Positions 6,693 through 14,561 are shown, counted from the first letter of the stretch. The stretch: DNA of 18,667 bases from JAIBJP01 sp035639875 (GCA_035639875.1 DASQXE010000087.1:1-18667), one strand, 5' to 3'. Program-made: numbers and translations. Notes: generated from the letters alone by a model not told the origin.

Positions 6693-7688
6693 ATGGACGC
6701 TCAAGCGCTCGAAAACGAGGCGCAAAGCGCGATTTCGAGTGCAAAGACGCTCGAGGAGCTGGATGACGCGCGCGTTCGTTTTCTCGGCCGCAAAAGCGAG
6801 CTCAAGCAGGCTCTCCGCGAGGTGCGCGACGCCGAGACGGGCCGCGTCCTCAACGCGGTAAGGGACAGGCTCGAGCAGGGCGTTGCCGAGCGCGAGGCGG
6901 CCCTACGTGAGTCCAAGCTCGAGCGTCGCCTGAGCGAAGAGCGCGTCGATGTCACGTTGCCTGGAGAGGCAACGAGTCGAGGACACCTCAATCTGATCAC
7001 GCAGATCCGCCGCGAAGTGGAGGACGTCTTCCTGGGCCTGGGTTATACGGTCGTGGACGGCGACGAGGTCGAGGACACCTGGCACCTCTTCGACGCGCTC
7101 AACATGCCTCCCGGCCACGTCACGCGTTCACCGCTCCATACGCTCTTCGTCAACGGGGACGTCGTTCTCCGCACGGAGACGTCCCCGTCGCAGATCCGCG
7201 TAATGGAAGCACAGGAGCCGCCCGTCTACATGGTCTCGCTCGGGCGCTGCTACCGCCGGGATACGCCCGATGCCACGCACAGCCCGATCTTCCACCAGGT
7301 CGAGGGCCTCGCCGTCGACGAGGGCATCACCGTCGCCGATCTCAAGGGAACGATCCTCCACCTGGCGCGAGCCCTCTTCGGCGAGGAGCGGCGCGTACGC
7401 TTCATGACCGACTTCTTCCCGTTCACCGAGCCGTCCCTCGGCGCCGCGGTCTCCTGCTTCCTCTGCGACGGGCGCGGCTGCTCCGTCTGCAAGGAGACCG
7501 GGTGGATCGAGATGGGGGGATCGGGGATGGTCGATCCGAACGTCCTCCAGAACGTCGGCTACGACCCCGAGAAGGTTTCCGGCTTCGCCTTCGGGCTCGG
7601 CCTGGAGCGGATCGCCATGCTCCGCCACGGCGTGCCAGACATCCGCATGTTCTGGGAGAACGACCTCCGCTTCCTCCGCCAGTTTTGA
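6693..7688 (+). CDS. pheS: Phenylalanine--tRNA ligase alpha subunit
   Basis: Catalytic subunit of the alpha2-beta2 synthetase that charges tRNA-Phe. The 331-residue product has an N-terminal coiled coil of about 85 residues (FLGRKSELKQALREVRD), a class II core beginning HLNLITQIRREVEDVFLGLGY, motif 2 around VMEAQEPPVYMVSLGRCYRRDTPDATHSP, and motif 3 FAFGLGLERIAMLRHGVPDIRMFWENDLRFLRQF at the C-terminus. An insert carries four Cys in zinc-knuckle spacing (Cys255-x2-258-x4-263-x2-266) directly before TGWIEMGGSGMVDP. The ATG start is at the normal place for the coiled coil. pheT starts 3 bases after the stop, so the two are one operon with balanced expression. The probable promoter element is immediately upstream. 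Confidence 0.97.
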   Translation: MDAQALENEAQSAISSAKTLEELDDARVRFLGRKSELKQALREVRDAETGRVLNAVRDRLEQGVAEREAALRESKLERRLSEERVDVTLPGEATSRGHLNLITQIRREVEDVFLGLGYTVVDGDEVEDTWHLFDALNMPPGHVTRSPLHTLFVNGDVVLRTETSPSQIRVMEAQEPPVYMVSLGRCYRRDTPDATHSPIFHQVEGLAVDEGITVADLKGTILHLARALFGEERRVRFMTDFFPFTEPSLGAAVSCFLCDGRGCSVCKETGWIEMGGSGMVDPNVLQNVGYDPEKVSGFAFGLGLERIAMLRHGVPDIRMFWENDLRFLRQF

Positions 7689-7691
7689 GCG

Positions 7692-9977
7692 ATGCTGGTT
7701 CCTCTTAGCTGGCTCCGCGACTACGTCGCCCTCGACGTCCCGGTCGAGGAGCTCGCCGACCGCGTCAATATCTCCGTTGCGGAGGTCGAGCGGATCATTC
7801 GCCGCGGAGTCCCCGATCAAGACGGGAACCTCGGTCTTTACCGCGTCGGCCGCGTCCTCGAGGCGGGTCAGCATCCGAACGCCGATCGCCTGCAGCTCTG
7901 CAGGGTGGACGTGGGGGAGGGCGAGCCGCGTCAGATCGTGTGCGGCGCCTGGAACTTCGGCGAGGGCGCCACCGTCGCGGTCGCGCTGCCCGGCGCCGTT
8001 CTCCCGGATGGAAGGCGGCTCGAGCGGGCCAAGCTGCGCGGAACGGTTTCCGACGGGATGATCCTCTCGGAGCGCGAGCTCGAGCTCGGCACCGACCACA
8101 CCGGCATCCTCGTCCTCGCCGAGCCGTGGGATCCCGGGACGCCGCTGGCGGACGTCTTGCCGCTCGGGGACGTCGTTCTCGAACTGGAGACGACGCCGAA
8201 CCGCCCGGATCTTCTGGCGGTCTACGGGGTCGCCCGTGAAGTCTCGGCTCTGTACGACAGTGAGCTCTCGCCGGTGCCTGGGACCGAGCCCGAGCGCGCC
8301 GGAGACGAGCCCGTCAACGTCAGCATCGAAGACTACGAAGGGTGCCCGCGCTATATCGGCCGCCTGTTCCGCAACGTCCGCGTAGCCTCGTCTCCGCCGT
8401 GGCTCAAGGCCCGGCTTGTGGCCGCCGGCCTGCGGCCGATCTCCAACGTCGTGGATGTGACCAACTACGTGATGCACTCGCTCGGAAACCCGCTCCACGT
8501 CTTCGACTTCGACACGCTCGGGGGCGGAAGGATCGTTGTCCGTCGGGCTCGCAAGGGCGAGGAGTTCACGACTCTCGACGGGACGAGGCGCGAGCTCGAT
8601 CCGGCCGATCTCGTCATCGCCGACGCCGAGCACGCGATCGCGTTCGCAGGGATCATGGGCGGGCGCGACACCGAGGTGCGCGAGAGCACGACCAACGTCC
8701 TCCTCGAGGCGGCCAACTTCGAGCCGGTCGGGATCCTGCACAGCTCGGAGCGCCACGCCTTGAGGACGGAGGGGTCGAACCGCTGGGAAAAGGGCGTCGA
8801 CCCGTACCTGGCCGAGCAGGCGGCGACGTACGCGACGGAGCTCGTCGTCGAGCTCTCGGCAGCGACCTGGGTCGGCGACGTAGACGTCAAACGCGATCTG
8901 CCTGAGCCTCCCATCGTCCATTTCCGACCGGCGCGCGCGAGTGCCTTGGCCGGGCTGGAGCTCGAGCCGAAGGGTCAGCTCGCCACCTTGCGGCGGCTAG
9001 GCTTCGAGGGCGGCGGCAACGGCTCGATCACGGTTCCCACCTGGCGTGCCCGCGACGTCACGCGGGAACCGGATCTCGTCGAGGAAGTCGTCCGCTTCCA
9101 CCTCTCCGAGGTTCCGTTCACACTCGCGCGCGGTGCTGCAGCGCGGCTCACGCGCGAGCAGAAGCTGCGTCGCGTGGTCGAGGACGTCCTCGTCGGCTGC
9201 GGTTTGTCCGAGGCCTACACGTCCAGCCTCGTTGCCGACGATCCGGCTCCCGATGCGATCCGCCTGCCGGTACCGCTTTCGGCCGAGCAAGCGGTCCTGC
9301 GGACGACGCTTCTGAGCGGTTTGGTGGACTCGGGGCGCCACAACGTGGACGTTGGCAACGAGGGCATTGCGCTCTTCGAGCTCGCCCGTGTCTATCTTTC
9401 GTCGGGCGAGGTGCGGCCCGACGAGCACTGGCATGTCGGCGGCATCGTGGCGGGCGGGTTCTTCCGGGCCAAGGGGGTCGTCGAAGCGCTTCACGGGGCG
9501 CTCCACGTCGACCTGCGGGTCGAGGTAGTGCAGCGCGACTCGTTGCATCCCGGGAAGGCCGCCCGGTGCGACGCCGGCTGGTTCGGTGAACTGCATCCGG
9601 CGATCCTCGAGGGAGCGTGGGGCGTCTTCGAGCTCGATCTACCCGCACTCTTCGCGGCCGTGCCGGACCGGCTCGTCTACGAGGACGTCATCACGTATCC
9701 CGCCGTTTATCAGGATCTCGCGTTCGTCGTCGACGAGCACGTGCCGGCGGGTCAGCTCGTCGAGACGGCGCAGGAGGCCGCGGGGCGCGAGCTTCGCGAG
9801 ATGCGCGTGTTCGATGTGTACCGCGGGGATCAAATCGCCGCAGGCAAGAAGTCGATTGCGTTCCGCGTGGCCTTCCAGTCCCCGGAACGCACGCTCTCGG
9901 ACGAGGACGCGCGGGCGCTGCGCGAGCGCATCGTCTCTGCCCTGGCCGACCGGTTCGGCGCCGAGCTGCGCGCTTAA
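7692..9977 (+). CDS. pheT: Phenylalanine--tRNA ligase beta subunit
   Basis: Non-catalytic, tRNA-binding and editing subunit of PheRS, 761 residues, slightly shorter than the E. coli protein (about 795). Domains in order: N-terminal MLVPLSWLRDYVALDVP; a tRNA-binding OB fold (about 45-150, with GRVLEAGQHPNADRLQLCRVDVG and IVCGAWNFGEGATVAVALPGA); B1/B3/B4 editing region with TTPNRPDLLAVYGVAREVSALY and RPISNVVDVTNYVMHSLGNPLHVFD; B5 domain near 395-465; a catalytic-like domain (LVEEVVRFHLSEVPFTLARG); and a C-terminal FDX-ACB anticodon-binding domain starting VITYPAVYQDLAFVVDEHVPAGQL. The segment RVNISVAEVERI replaces the more usual T-x-AGLEVE. The stop codon shares TTAA with the stop of the convergent PRC-barrel gene. 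Confidence 0.97.
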   Translation: MLVPLSWLRDYVALDVPVEELADRVNISVAEVERIIRRGVPDQDGNLGLYRVGRVLEAGQHPNADRLQLCRVDVGEGEPRQIVCGAWNFGEGATVAVALPGAVLPDGRRLERAKLRGTVSDGMILSERELELGTDHTGILVLAEPWDPGTPLADVLPLGDVVLELETTPNRPDLLAVYGVAREVSALYDSELSPVPGTEPERAGDEPVNVSIEDYEGCPRYIGRLFRNVRVASSPPWLKARLVAAGLRPISNVVDVTNYVMHSLGNPLHVFDFDTLGGGRIVVRRARKGEEFTTLDGTRRELDPADLVIADAEHAIAFAGIMGGRDTEVRESTTNVLLEAANFEPVGILHSSERHALRTEGSNRWEKGVDPYLAEQAATYATELVVELSAATWVGDVDVKRDLPEPPIVHFRPARASALAGLELEPKGQLATLRRLGFEGGGNGSITVPTWRARDVTREPDLVEEVVRFHLSEVPFTLARGAAARLTREQKLRRVVEDVLVGCGLSEAYTSSLVADDPAPDAIRLPVPLSAEQAVLRTTLLSGLVDSGRHNVDVGNEGIALFELARVYLSSGEVRPDEHWHVGGIVAGGFFRAKGVVEALHGALHVDLRVEVVQRDSLHPGKAARCDAGWFGELHPAILEGAWGVFELDLPALFAAVPDRLVYEDVITYPAVYQDLAFVVDEHVPAGQLVETAQEAAGRELREMRVFDVYRGDQIAAGKKSIAFRVAFQSPERTLSDEDARALRERIVSALADRFGAELRA

Positions 9978-10312
9978 TAGCGCCGGCGTCCGCCCAGGAA
10001 GCGGCGCAAGCGGGTCATGAAGCCGTCCGGGACCTGCCAGCGCTCGGCGATGGGCTCCCGGTAATCCGCCAGCGCCTCGGCCTGCGCGGCGGTGAGGTTC
10101 GCCTCGACGCGGTCGGGCCAAATTCCCGTCACGCGCTCCGCGGGAAGGAAGCGGTTGGCGCCCAGCCTGCTGACCGAGACGACCAGTCCGGAGAAGATGT
10201 CCGCCTCGGCGTCCCCCGCGATCTCCTCGACCTTGCCGATCTCCTCGTTCCCGGTCCCGTAGACGTGCGCGCCGCGCTCGATGGCGGTCCAGGCAACCTC
10301 CGGTTCACTCAA
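9974..10312 (-). CDS. Small PRC-barrel-like protein
   Basis: Predicted 112-residue soluble protein. The middle part, GAHVYGTGNEEIGKVEEIAGDAEADIFSGLVVSV (read as two strands around a turn) followed by ANRFLPAERVTGIWPDRVEANLT, has the pattern of the PRC-barrel/DUF2171 group: a short beta barrel that in other proteins mediates binding to partners. The C-terminal tail is Arg-rich (RLRRFLGGRRRY) and could contact nucleic acid or acidic surfaces; that is inference. The start is a TTG whose TTGA overlaps the TGA stop of the upstream duplicated-module gene, so it is likely translated by coupling. It converges on pheT with a 4-base stop overlap. Its role is unknown. Confidence 0.8.
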   Translation of the reverse strand: MSEPEVAWTAIERGAHVYGTGNEEIGKVEEIAGDAEADIFSGLVVSVSRLGANRFLPAERVTGIWPDRVEANLTAAQAEALADYREPIAERWQVPDGFMTRLRRFLGGRRRY

Positions 10313-10944
10313 ACCGAGCGCCCCCCGACGCGCCAGACGGGCCCCTGCGTGGCGACGTGGCTCGTGGCGGAGAGCGCTCGCAGGAAGCGAACGCGCCCCG
10401 TGATGCGCTCCTCATCGAGGCGCTCGAGGCAACGGCGCGTCATGCCGTAGGCCGCCCCGTATCCCGAGCGGCGAGCGACGCGAAAGCGAAGCGTCGTCGC
10501 CCCGCCGTAGTGAGCGGGATTCACGGGCGCGAGCAGAAGCGCCCCGCGCTGGAGGAAATCCGACGAATCGAGCTCGACCTCCGCATACAGGTCTGACCAG
10601 TCCGCGGGGAGACGCTTCGCGAGTTCGTCCCACTGGGCGGTGAGCGGACGCGCTCGCTCGGGGCGGGCTGCGGTGGGTCTCTCGGGGCGCTCCTCCGCTC
10701 CGACCAGGTCGAGGCGACCGCGGATCCCCTCCCGGTCGAGCCGGTCCAGCACGCGCGCAGCCGGCGTTCCGCGCCGGACGTGCAGCCGGAACGCGTTGCC
10801 CGAGCGGCCAGGCGTCAACGGCGTGAGGAGCAGCGCTGCCTGATTGACGCGCTCGTCCTCCGAGACCGTCAGCGTCGCATCCACAGCCGTCCAGTCGGCG
10901 GGCAATCCGACCTCGATCTCGCGCCATTGCTCGGCCAGGTTCAT
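10309..10944 (-). CDS. Unrecognised protein with an internal duplication
   Basis: I do not recognise this 211-residue protein. It consists of two related modules, about residues 5-84 and 103-190, joined by an Arg/Pro/Ala-rich linker. Matching parts are LPADWTAVDATLTVSE / LPADWSDLYAEVELDS, QAALLLTPLTP / RGALLLAPVNP, FRLHVRRG / LRFRVARRSG and LDRLDREGIRGRLDLV / LERLDEERITGRVRFL. No signal peptide, membrane segment or catalytic motif is seen, so a structural or binding role seems likely. The ATG at 10944 was chosen because upstream sequence in this frame is low-quality and lies across the divergent E1-alpha start; a TAGACT box ends 8 bases before this ATG. The PRC-barrel gene follows with a 4-base overlap, so the two products probably work together. 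Confidence 0.82.
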   Translation of the reverse strand: MNLAEQWREIEVGLPADWTAVDATLTVSEDERVNQAALLLTPLTPGRSGNAFRLHVRRGTPAARVLDRLDREGIRGRLDLVGAEERPERPTAARPERARPLTAQWDELAKRLPADWSDLYAEVELDSSDFLQRGALLLAPVNPAHYGGATTLRFRVARRSGYGAAYGMTRRCLERLDEERITGRVRFLRALSATSHVATQGPVWRVGGRSV

Positions 10945-10952
10945 CGGGCGCA

Positions 10953-10958
10953 AGTCTA
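10953..10958 (-). promoter_or_regulatory. Putative -10 element for the duplicated-module gene
   Basis: On the minus strand TAGACT is followed by 8 bases and then the ATG at 10944. A CCGACA lies 17 bases upstream of it (10976-10981 on the plus strand), matching four of six positions of TTGACA. The layout suggests a leaderless transcript. It shares the 40-base gap with a plus-strand -10 candidate for E1-alpha. Confidence 0.45.
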
Positions 10959-10970
10959 TTGGCCGCTGGG

Positions 10971-10976
10971 TACGCT
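10971..10976 (+). promoter_or_regulatory. Putative -10 element for the E1-alpha operon
   Basis: TACGCT (TAnnnT) is followed by 8 bases and then the GTG start at 10985, with no Shine-Dalgarno site between. The identical hexamer precedes pheS. A good -35 is not visible. A leaderless start is the simplest reading. Confidence 0.4.
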
Positions 10977-10984
10977 GTCGGCGC

Positions 10985-11959
10985 GTGGCCAGGCTGGAGG
11001 AAAGGGAACAGGTAGCGGGCACCGAGCGCTTGAAAGATTTCCTGCGCGAGATGCTGCTCATCCGCCGATTCGAGGAGAAGGTGGAGGAGCGCTTCCGTGC
11101 GGGCGAGTTGCCGGGATTCCTCCATGTCGCCATCGGCCAGGAAGCCGTGGCGGTGGGCGTCTGTCGCGCGCTCGACGAGAGCGACGTCATCGCGTCCACC
11201 CACCGGGCGCACGGGCACACCCTTGCCAAGGGAACGCATCCGAACGAGGTGATGGCCGAGCTCTACGGCAAGGCCGAGGGCTGTAGCCACGGCTACGGCG
11301 GCTCGATGCACCTGTACGACCTCGAGCGCGGCAACCTCGGCGCGAACGCGGTCGTCGGCGGGGGCCTGCCGGCGATCGTCGGCGCGGCGCTTGCCTTCAA
11401 GATGCGCAGAGAGCCGCGCGTCGCGGTCGCGTTCTTCGGCGACGGGGCGACGAACATCGGCACGTTCCACGAGTCGCTCAACCTCGCGCAGCTTTGGAAG
11501 GTGCCGGCCGTCTTCGTCTGCGAAAACAATCACTACGCCGAATCCACGCCCGCCAAGCAGCAGCTCCCGATCGAGGATCTGACGAAGCGCGCGGAGGCGT
11601 ACGGAATGACCGCGATGAAGGTTGACGGTCAAGACGTCGAGGCCGTCTACAAGACGACGCAGAAAGCGCTCAAGCACGCACGCGACGGCGAGGGGCCCGT
11701 CTTCCTCCTCGCCGAGACCTATCGCCTCACGGGCCACTACGTGGGCGACCCGCAGGTGTACCGCCCGAGGGAGGAGGTGCGCGAGGTGCGCCAGACGCAG
11801 GATCCGATCACGAAGCTGCGGGAGAAGCTCGACCTTTCCGAGGAGGAATGGAACGAGCTCGACGCCGAGGCGACGAAGCTGGCCGAGGATTCCGTCGAGT
11901 TCGCGAAGAGCGGCACCGATCCGAAGCCGGAAGACGCCCTTAAAAACGTTTATGCCTGA
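10985..11959 (+). CDS. pdhA: Pyruvate/acetoin-type dehydrogenase E1 alpha subunit
   Basis: Thiamine-diphosphate-dependent E1 alpha chain, which with the beta chain decarboxylates the 2-oxoacid and passes the acyl group to the lipoyl arm of E2. The 324-residue product opens with the family pattern FLREMLLIRRFEEKVEERF, then GFLHVAIGQEAVAVGV, SHGYGGSMHL (about 102-111), and the TPP/Mg motif GDGATNIGTFHESLNLAQLW ending in VCENN (about 154-183). A phosphorylation-loop-like segment RLTGHYVGDPQVYRPREEV follows. GYGGSMH and the TPP motif fit the pyruvate/acetoin (AcoA-like) branch rather than a branched-chain enzyme, but substrate cannot be fixed from sequence. The GTG at 10985 was chosen as the first start ahead of the conserved helix. 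It overlaps pdhB by 8 bases. The pdhA symbol is by analogy. Confidence 0.9.
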   Translation: MARLEEREQVAGTERLKDFLREMLLIRRFEEKVEERFRAGELPGFLHVAIGQEAVAVGVCRALDESDVIASTHRAHGHTLAKGTHPNEVMAELYGKAEGCSHGYGGSMHLYDLERGNLGANAVVGGGLPAIVGAALAFKMRREPRVAVAFFGDGATNIGTFHESLNLAQLWKVPAVFVCENNHYAESTPAKQQLPIEDLTKRAEAYGMTAMKVDGQDVEAVYKTTQKALKHARDGEGPVFLLAETYRLTGHYVGDPQVYRPREEVREVRQTQDPITKLREKLDLSEEEWNELDAEATKLAEDSVEFAKSGTDPKPEDALKNVYA

Positions 11960-12932
11960 GATCAGCTACCGCGAGGCCGTCCGCGACGCGATGAGCGAGG
12001 CCATGCGGCGCGACGAGGACGTTTTCATCATGGGCGAGGACATCGCCGAGATGGGCGGCTCGATGGGCGTCACCCAGGGGATGCTCGACGAGTTCGGACC
12101 CGAGCGGGTTCGCAATACACCGATCTCCGAGATGGCGATCGTCGGCTCGGGCATCGGCGCCGCGATCATGGGCATGCGCCCGATCGTGGAGATCATGTAC
12201 CAGGACTTCACCACGCTCGCCATGGAGCAGCTCGTGAGCCAGGCCGCCAAGCACCGCTACATGTCCGGCGGGCAGGTGAAGGTGCCGCTGACCGTGCGCA
12301 CCCAAGGCGGCGCCGGCTGGTCGCCCGGAGCCCAGCACGCGCAGCAGCTCGAGGCGTGGTTCGTGCACGTGCCCGGGCTCAAGGTCGTCTTCCCGTCGAC
12401 ACCGGAGGACGTGCGCGGGCTCCTCTGGAGCTCGATCTACGACGACAACCCGGTCCTCTTCTTCGAGCACCGGACGCTCTACGGGCTCAAGGGCGACGTT
12501 CCCGACAAGATCGAGCCGATCGAGATCGGCAAGGCGCGCATCCACCGCGAGGGCGAGGACGTGACGGTCGTCGCCACGGGCCGGCTCGTCTACGAGGCGA
12601 TCGCCGCTGCCGAGGAGGCCGAGAAGGACGATATTTCCGTCGAGGTCTACGACCCGCGCACGCTCCAGCCGCTCGACGAGGAAGCGTTGATCGCATCGGT
12701 GAAGAAGACGAACCGCTGCGTGGTCGCCCACGAGGCGGTCACCCGCATGGGCTGGGGCGCGGAGGTAGCGGCGCTCGTGCAGGAGAAGGCGTTCGACTAC
12801 CTCGACGCGCCGATCGAACGCGTCGGTGCCAGGTTCGCGCCGCTGCCGTTCGCTCCCGTGATGGAGGAATACGTCATCCCGCATTCGCAGGACGTACTCG
12901 AAGCGATCAAGCGCACCCTAGGCAAAGAGTGA
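11952..12932 (+). CDS. pdhB: Pyruvate/acetoin-type dehydrogenase E1 beta subunit
   Basis: Beta chain of the heterotetrameric E1, completing the thiamine-diphosphate active site. The 326-residue product has ISYREAVRDAMSEAMRRDEDVFIMGEDIAEMGG at the N-terminus, GVTQGMLDEFGPERVRNTPISE with the catalytic Glu (about 61), then RPIVEIMYQDF, GGAGWSPGAQHAQQLEAWF (with its conserved His) and HVPGLKVVFPSTPEDVRGLL. The C-terminal transketolase domain includes VTVVATGRLVYEAIAAAEEA and ISVEVYDPRTLQPLDEEALI. The ATG at 11952 was chosen because PEISYREA is the expected beginning; it lies inside the last codons of E1-alpha (ATGCCTGA), so translation is coupled. Its own stop overlaps the E2 start as GTGA. Length is normal for the family. 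Confidence 0.93.
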   Translation: MPEISYREAVRDAMSEAMRRDEDVFIMGEDIAEMGGSMGVTQGMLDEFGPERVRNTPISEMAIVGSGIGAAIMGMRPIVEIMYQDFTTLAMEQLVSQAAKHRYMSGGQVKVPLTVRTQGGAGWSPGAQHAQQLEAWFVHVPGLKVVFPSTPEDVRGLLWSSIYDDNPVLFFEHRTLYGLKGDVPDKIEPIEIGKARIHREGEDVTVVATGRLVYEAIAAAEEAEKDDISVEVYDPRTLQPLDEEALIASVKKTNRCVVAHEAVTRMGWGAEVAALVQEKAFDYLDAPIERVGARFAPLPFAPVMEEYVIPHSQDVLEAIKRTLGKE

Positions 12933-14218
12933 GCAGCCAGGTCACGCTTCCTCGCCTAGGTCAGGGCATGGAGTCCGGCACCATCGTCCGCTGGCTCAAG
13001 TCGGAGGGTGACGCGGTCGAGAAGGGCGAGCCGCTCTATGAGCTCGACACGGAGAAGGTCACACAGGAGGTCGAGGCAGACTCGAGCGGCGTCCTCCTGA
13101 AGATCCTCGCCGAGGAGGGACAGGAGATCGACGTGGGGAAACCCATCGCGGTCATCGGCGAAGAGGGGGAGGAGGTGGCCGAGCCCGAGGCTGAGGGAGA
13201 GGAGCCGGCGAAGGTCGCCAAGCCCGAGGCCGAGGCCGAGGAGCCGACCGAGGTCACGGAGGAGGAGGAACAGGAGGAAGGCGAGCCGGCCCCGAAGCGC
13301 GAGGAGGAGCGCGAACGCGGCCGCGAAGCCGGGCCGGAAGGGCCCGCCGAACCGGAGCAGCAGGTGGATGGTGGGCGCCTGAAGGCCTCGCCGCTCGCGC
13401 GGCGGATCGCCAGGGAGCGGGGGATCGACCTCGCGCAGCTCCGGGGCACCGGGCCTGAGGGCCGCATCGTCGCCGAGGACGTCGAGCGCGCCGAGGCCGC
13501 GCCTGCCCGGGCGGCGGAGGCGCCTGCGGCGCCTGGCGAAGTGGAGACCGTGAAGCTCAACCAGATGCGGAAGACGATCGCGCGCCGCATGACCGAGGCG
13601 TGGGCAGCGCCCGCCTTCCAGATCTCCATGTCGGCGGACATGACGGCGTCGATCCGCCTCCGCGAGGCGCTCCTGGCGCGGGTCGAGGAGGGCGGCGTGC
13701 GGCCGACGTACTCCGACGTTCTCACGAAGGTCGTGGCGCTCGCGCTCATGCGCCATCGCGACATGAACGCGCATTTCGCCGGAGACGAGGTCCTGCTCTT
13801 CCCGACGGCGAACATCGGCATCGCCGTGGCCATCCCGCACGGGCTCGTCGTGCCCGTGATTGCCTCGTGCGAGACGAAGACCATTCCCGAGATCGCCGCG
13901 GCGCGGGCCGACATTGTCAGTCGTACCCGGGAGGGCAAGCTAAAAGCGGAGGACCTCGAGAACGGGACGTTTACGATCTCGAACCTCGGCATGTACGGCG
14001 TCGAGCGCTTCATCGCCGTCCTCAACCCGCCGCAGGCGGGAATCCTGGCCGTCGGAGCGATCGAGGAGCGCCCGGTGGTCGTGGACGGCGAGCTCGAGAT
14101 CCAGCCGCGCATGGACCTGACGCTGACGGTCGACCACCGCTCCGTCGACGGCGCGACCGCCTCCGAGTTCCTGCGCACGGTCACGTTCTTCCTCGAAGAG
14201 CCGGGGTTGGCGCTCTGA
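12929..14218 (+). CDS. pdhC: Dihydrolipoyl acyltransferase E2 with single lipoyl domain
   Basis: Core of the 2-oxoacid dehydrogenase complex; it carries the acyl group from E1 to CoA. The 429-residue product has one lipoyl domain (about 3-78) with the modified Lys43 in ELDTEKVTQEVEA, then a very Glu-rich, highly charged linker (about 79-145) instead of the common Ala-Pro linker, a peripheral-subunit-binding domain (about 151-187: SPLARRIARERGIDL then GTGPEGRIVAEDV), a second short Ala/Pro linker, and the catalytic domain from about 207 ending with the DHRSVDG motif, His403 and Asp407 intact. Acyl type cannot be told from the sequence; the E1 genes favour pyruvate or acetoin. The GTG was chosen because it forms GTGA with the pdhB stop and begins directly before the lipoyl domain. 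Confidence 0.93.
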   Translation: MSSQVTLPRLGQGMESGTIVRWLKSEGDAVEKGEPLYELDTEKVTQEVEADSSGVLLKILAEEGQEIDVGKPIAVIGEEGEEVAEPEAEGEEPAKVAKPEAEAEEPTEVTEEEEQEEGEPAPKREEERERGREAGPEGPAEPEQQVDGGRLKASPLARRIARERGIDLAQLRGTGPEGRIVAEDVERAEAAPARAAEAPAAPGEVETVKLNQMRKTIARRMTEAWAAPAFQISMSADMTASIRLREALLARVEEGGVRPTYSDVLTKVVALALMRHRDMNAHFAGDEVLLFPTANIGIAVAIPHGLVVPVIASCETKTIPEIAAARADIVSRTREGKLKAEDLENGTFTISNLGMYGVERFIAVLNPPQAGILAVGAIEERPVVVDGELEIQPRMDLTLTVDHRSVDGATASEFLRTVTFFLEEPGLAL

Positions 14219-14219
14219 G

Positions 14220-14561
14220 ATGAAGATCTGGTACCGCGTCAGCGACCTCGACGCGGCACGCGCCTTCTACACGCAGCAGCTCGGTTTCGAGGAGTTGTAC
14301 GTCGACGAGGAGGACCGGTGGATCCGGCTCGAGCGCGACGGCGTCGAGATCGCGATCTCGGACGACGAGTTCGAAGGGCGCGGGGACACGGACGACGAGA
14401 TCGTCGCCACGATCGAGGTGGCGGACATCAAGGCCGAGGCCGAGCGGCTGCGCGAGGCGGGCGTGAACGTCGGCGTGGTAGTCGAGATTCCGGGGACGAT
14501 CCGCCTCCTCGACGTCTTCGACCCCGACGGAAATCGCCTGCAACTGACTGAAGACATCTAG
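14220..14561 (+). CDS. VOC superfamily (glyoxalase-like) protein
   Basis: A 113-residue single-module vicinal-oxygen-chelate protein, probably a homodimer. The typical layout is complete: WYRVSDLDAARAFYTQQLGFEELY at the N-terminus, RLERDGVEIAIS in the middle, AEAERLREAGVNV, and the closing FDPDGNRLQLTED. The usual metal ligands of glyoxalase I are not all there: a Val stands where the first His is expected (YRVSDL), and the final Glu is replaced by Gln (NRLQL). It may therefore be a binding or resistance-type module rather than a glyoxalase. The ATG lies 1 base after the E2 stop, so it is the last gene of the E1-E2 operon. No ribosome binding site is evident. Confidence 0.88.
   Translation: MKIWYRVSDLDAARAFYTQQLGFEELYVDEEDRWIRLERDGVEIAISDDEFEGRGDTDDEIVATIEVADIKAEAERLREAGVNVGVVVEIPGTIRLLDVFDPDGNRLQLTEDI

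Noticed and set aside
7128..8921. Long minus-strand open frame of 597 codons across pheS/pheT
   Set aside because: It is the complement of well-matched pheS and pheT codons; its composition (Asp/Arg/Val-rich, no domain) is typical of antisense frames in GC-rich DNA.
13166..13370. GAG/GCC-rich stretch in E2 as a DNA repeat element
   Set aside because: It has no regular repeat unit and is explained by a Glu-rich protein linker.
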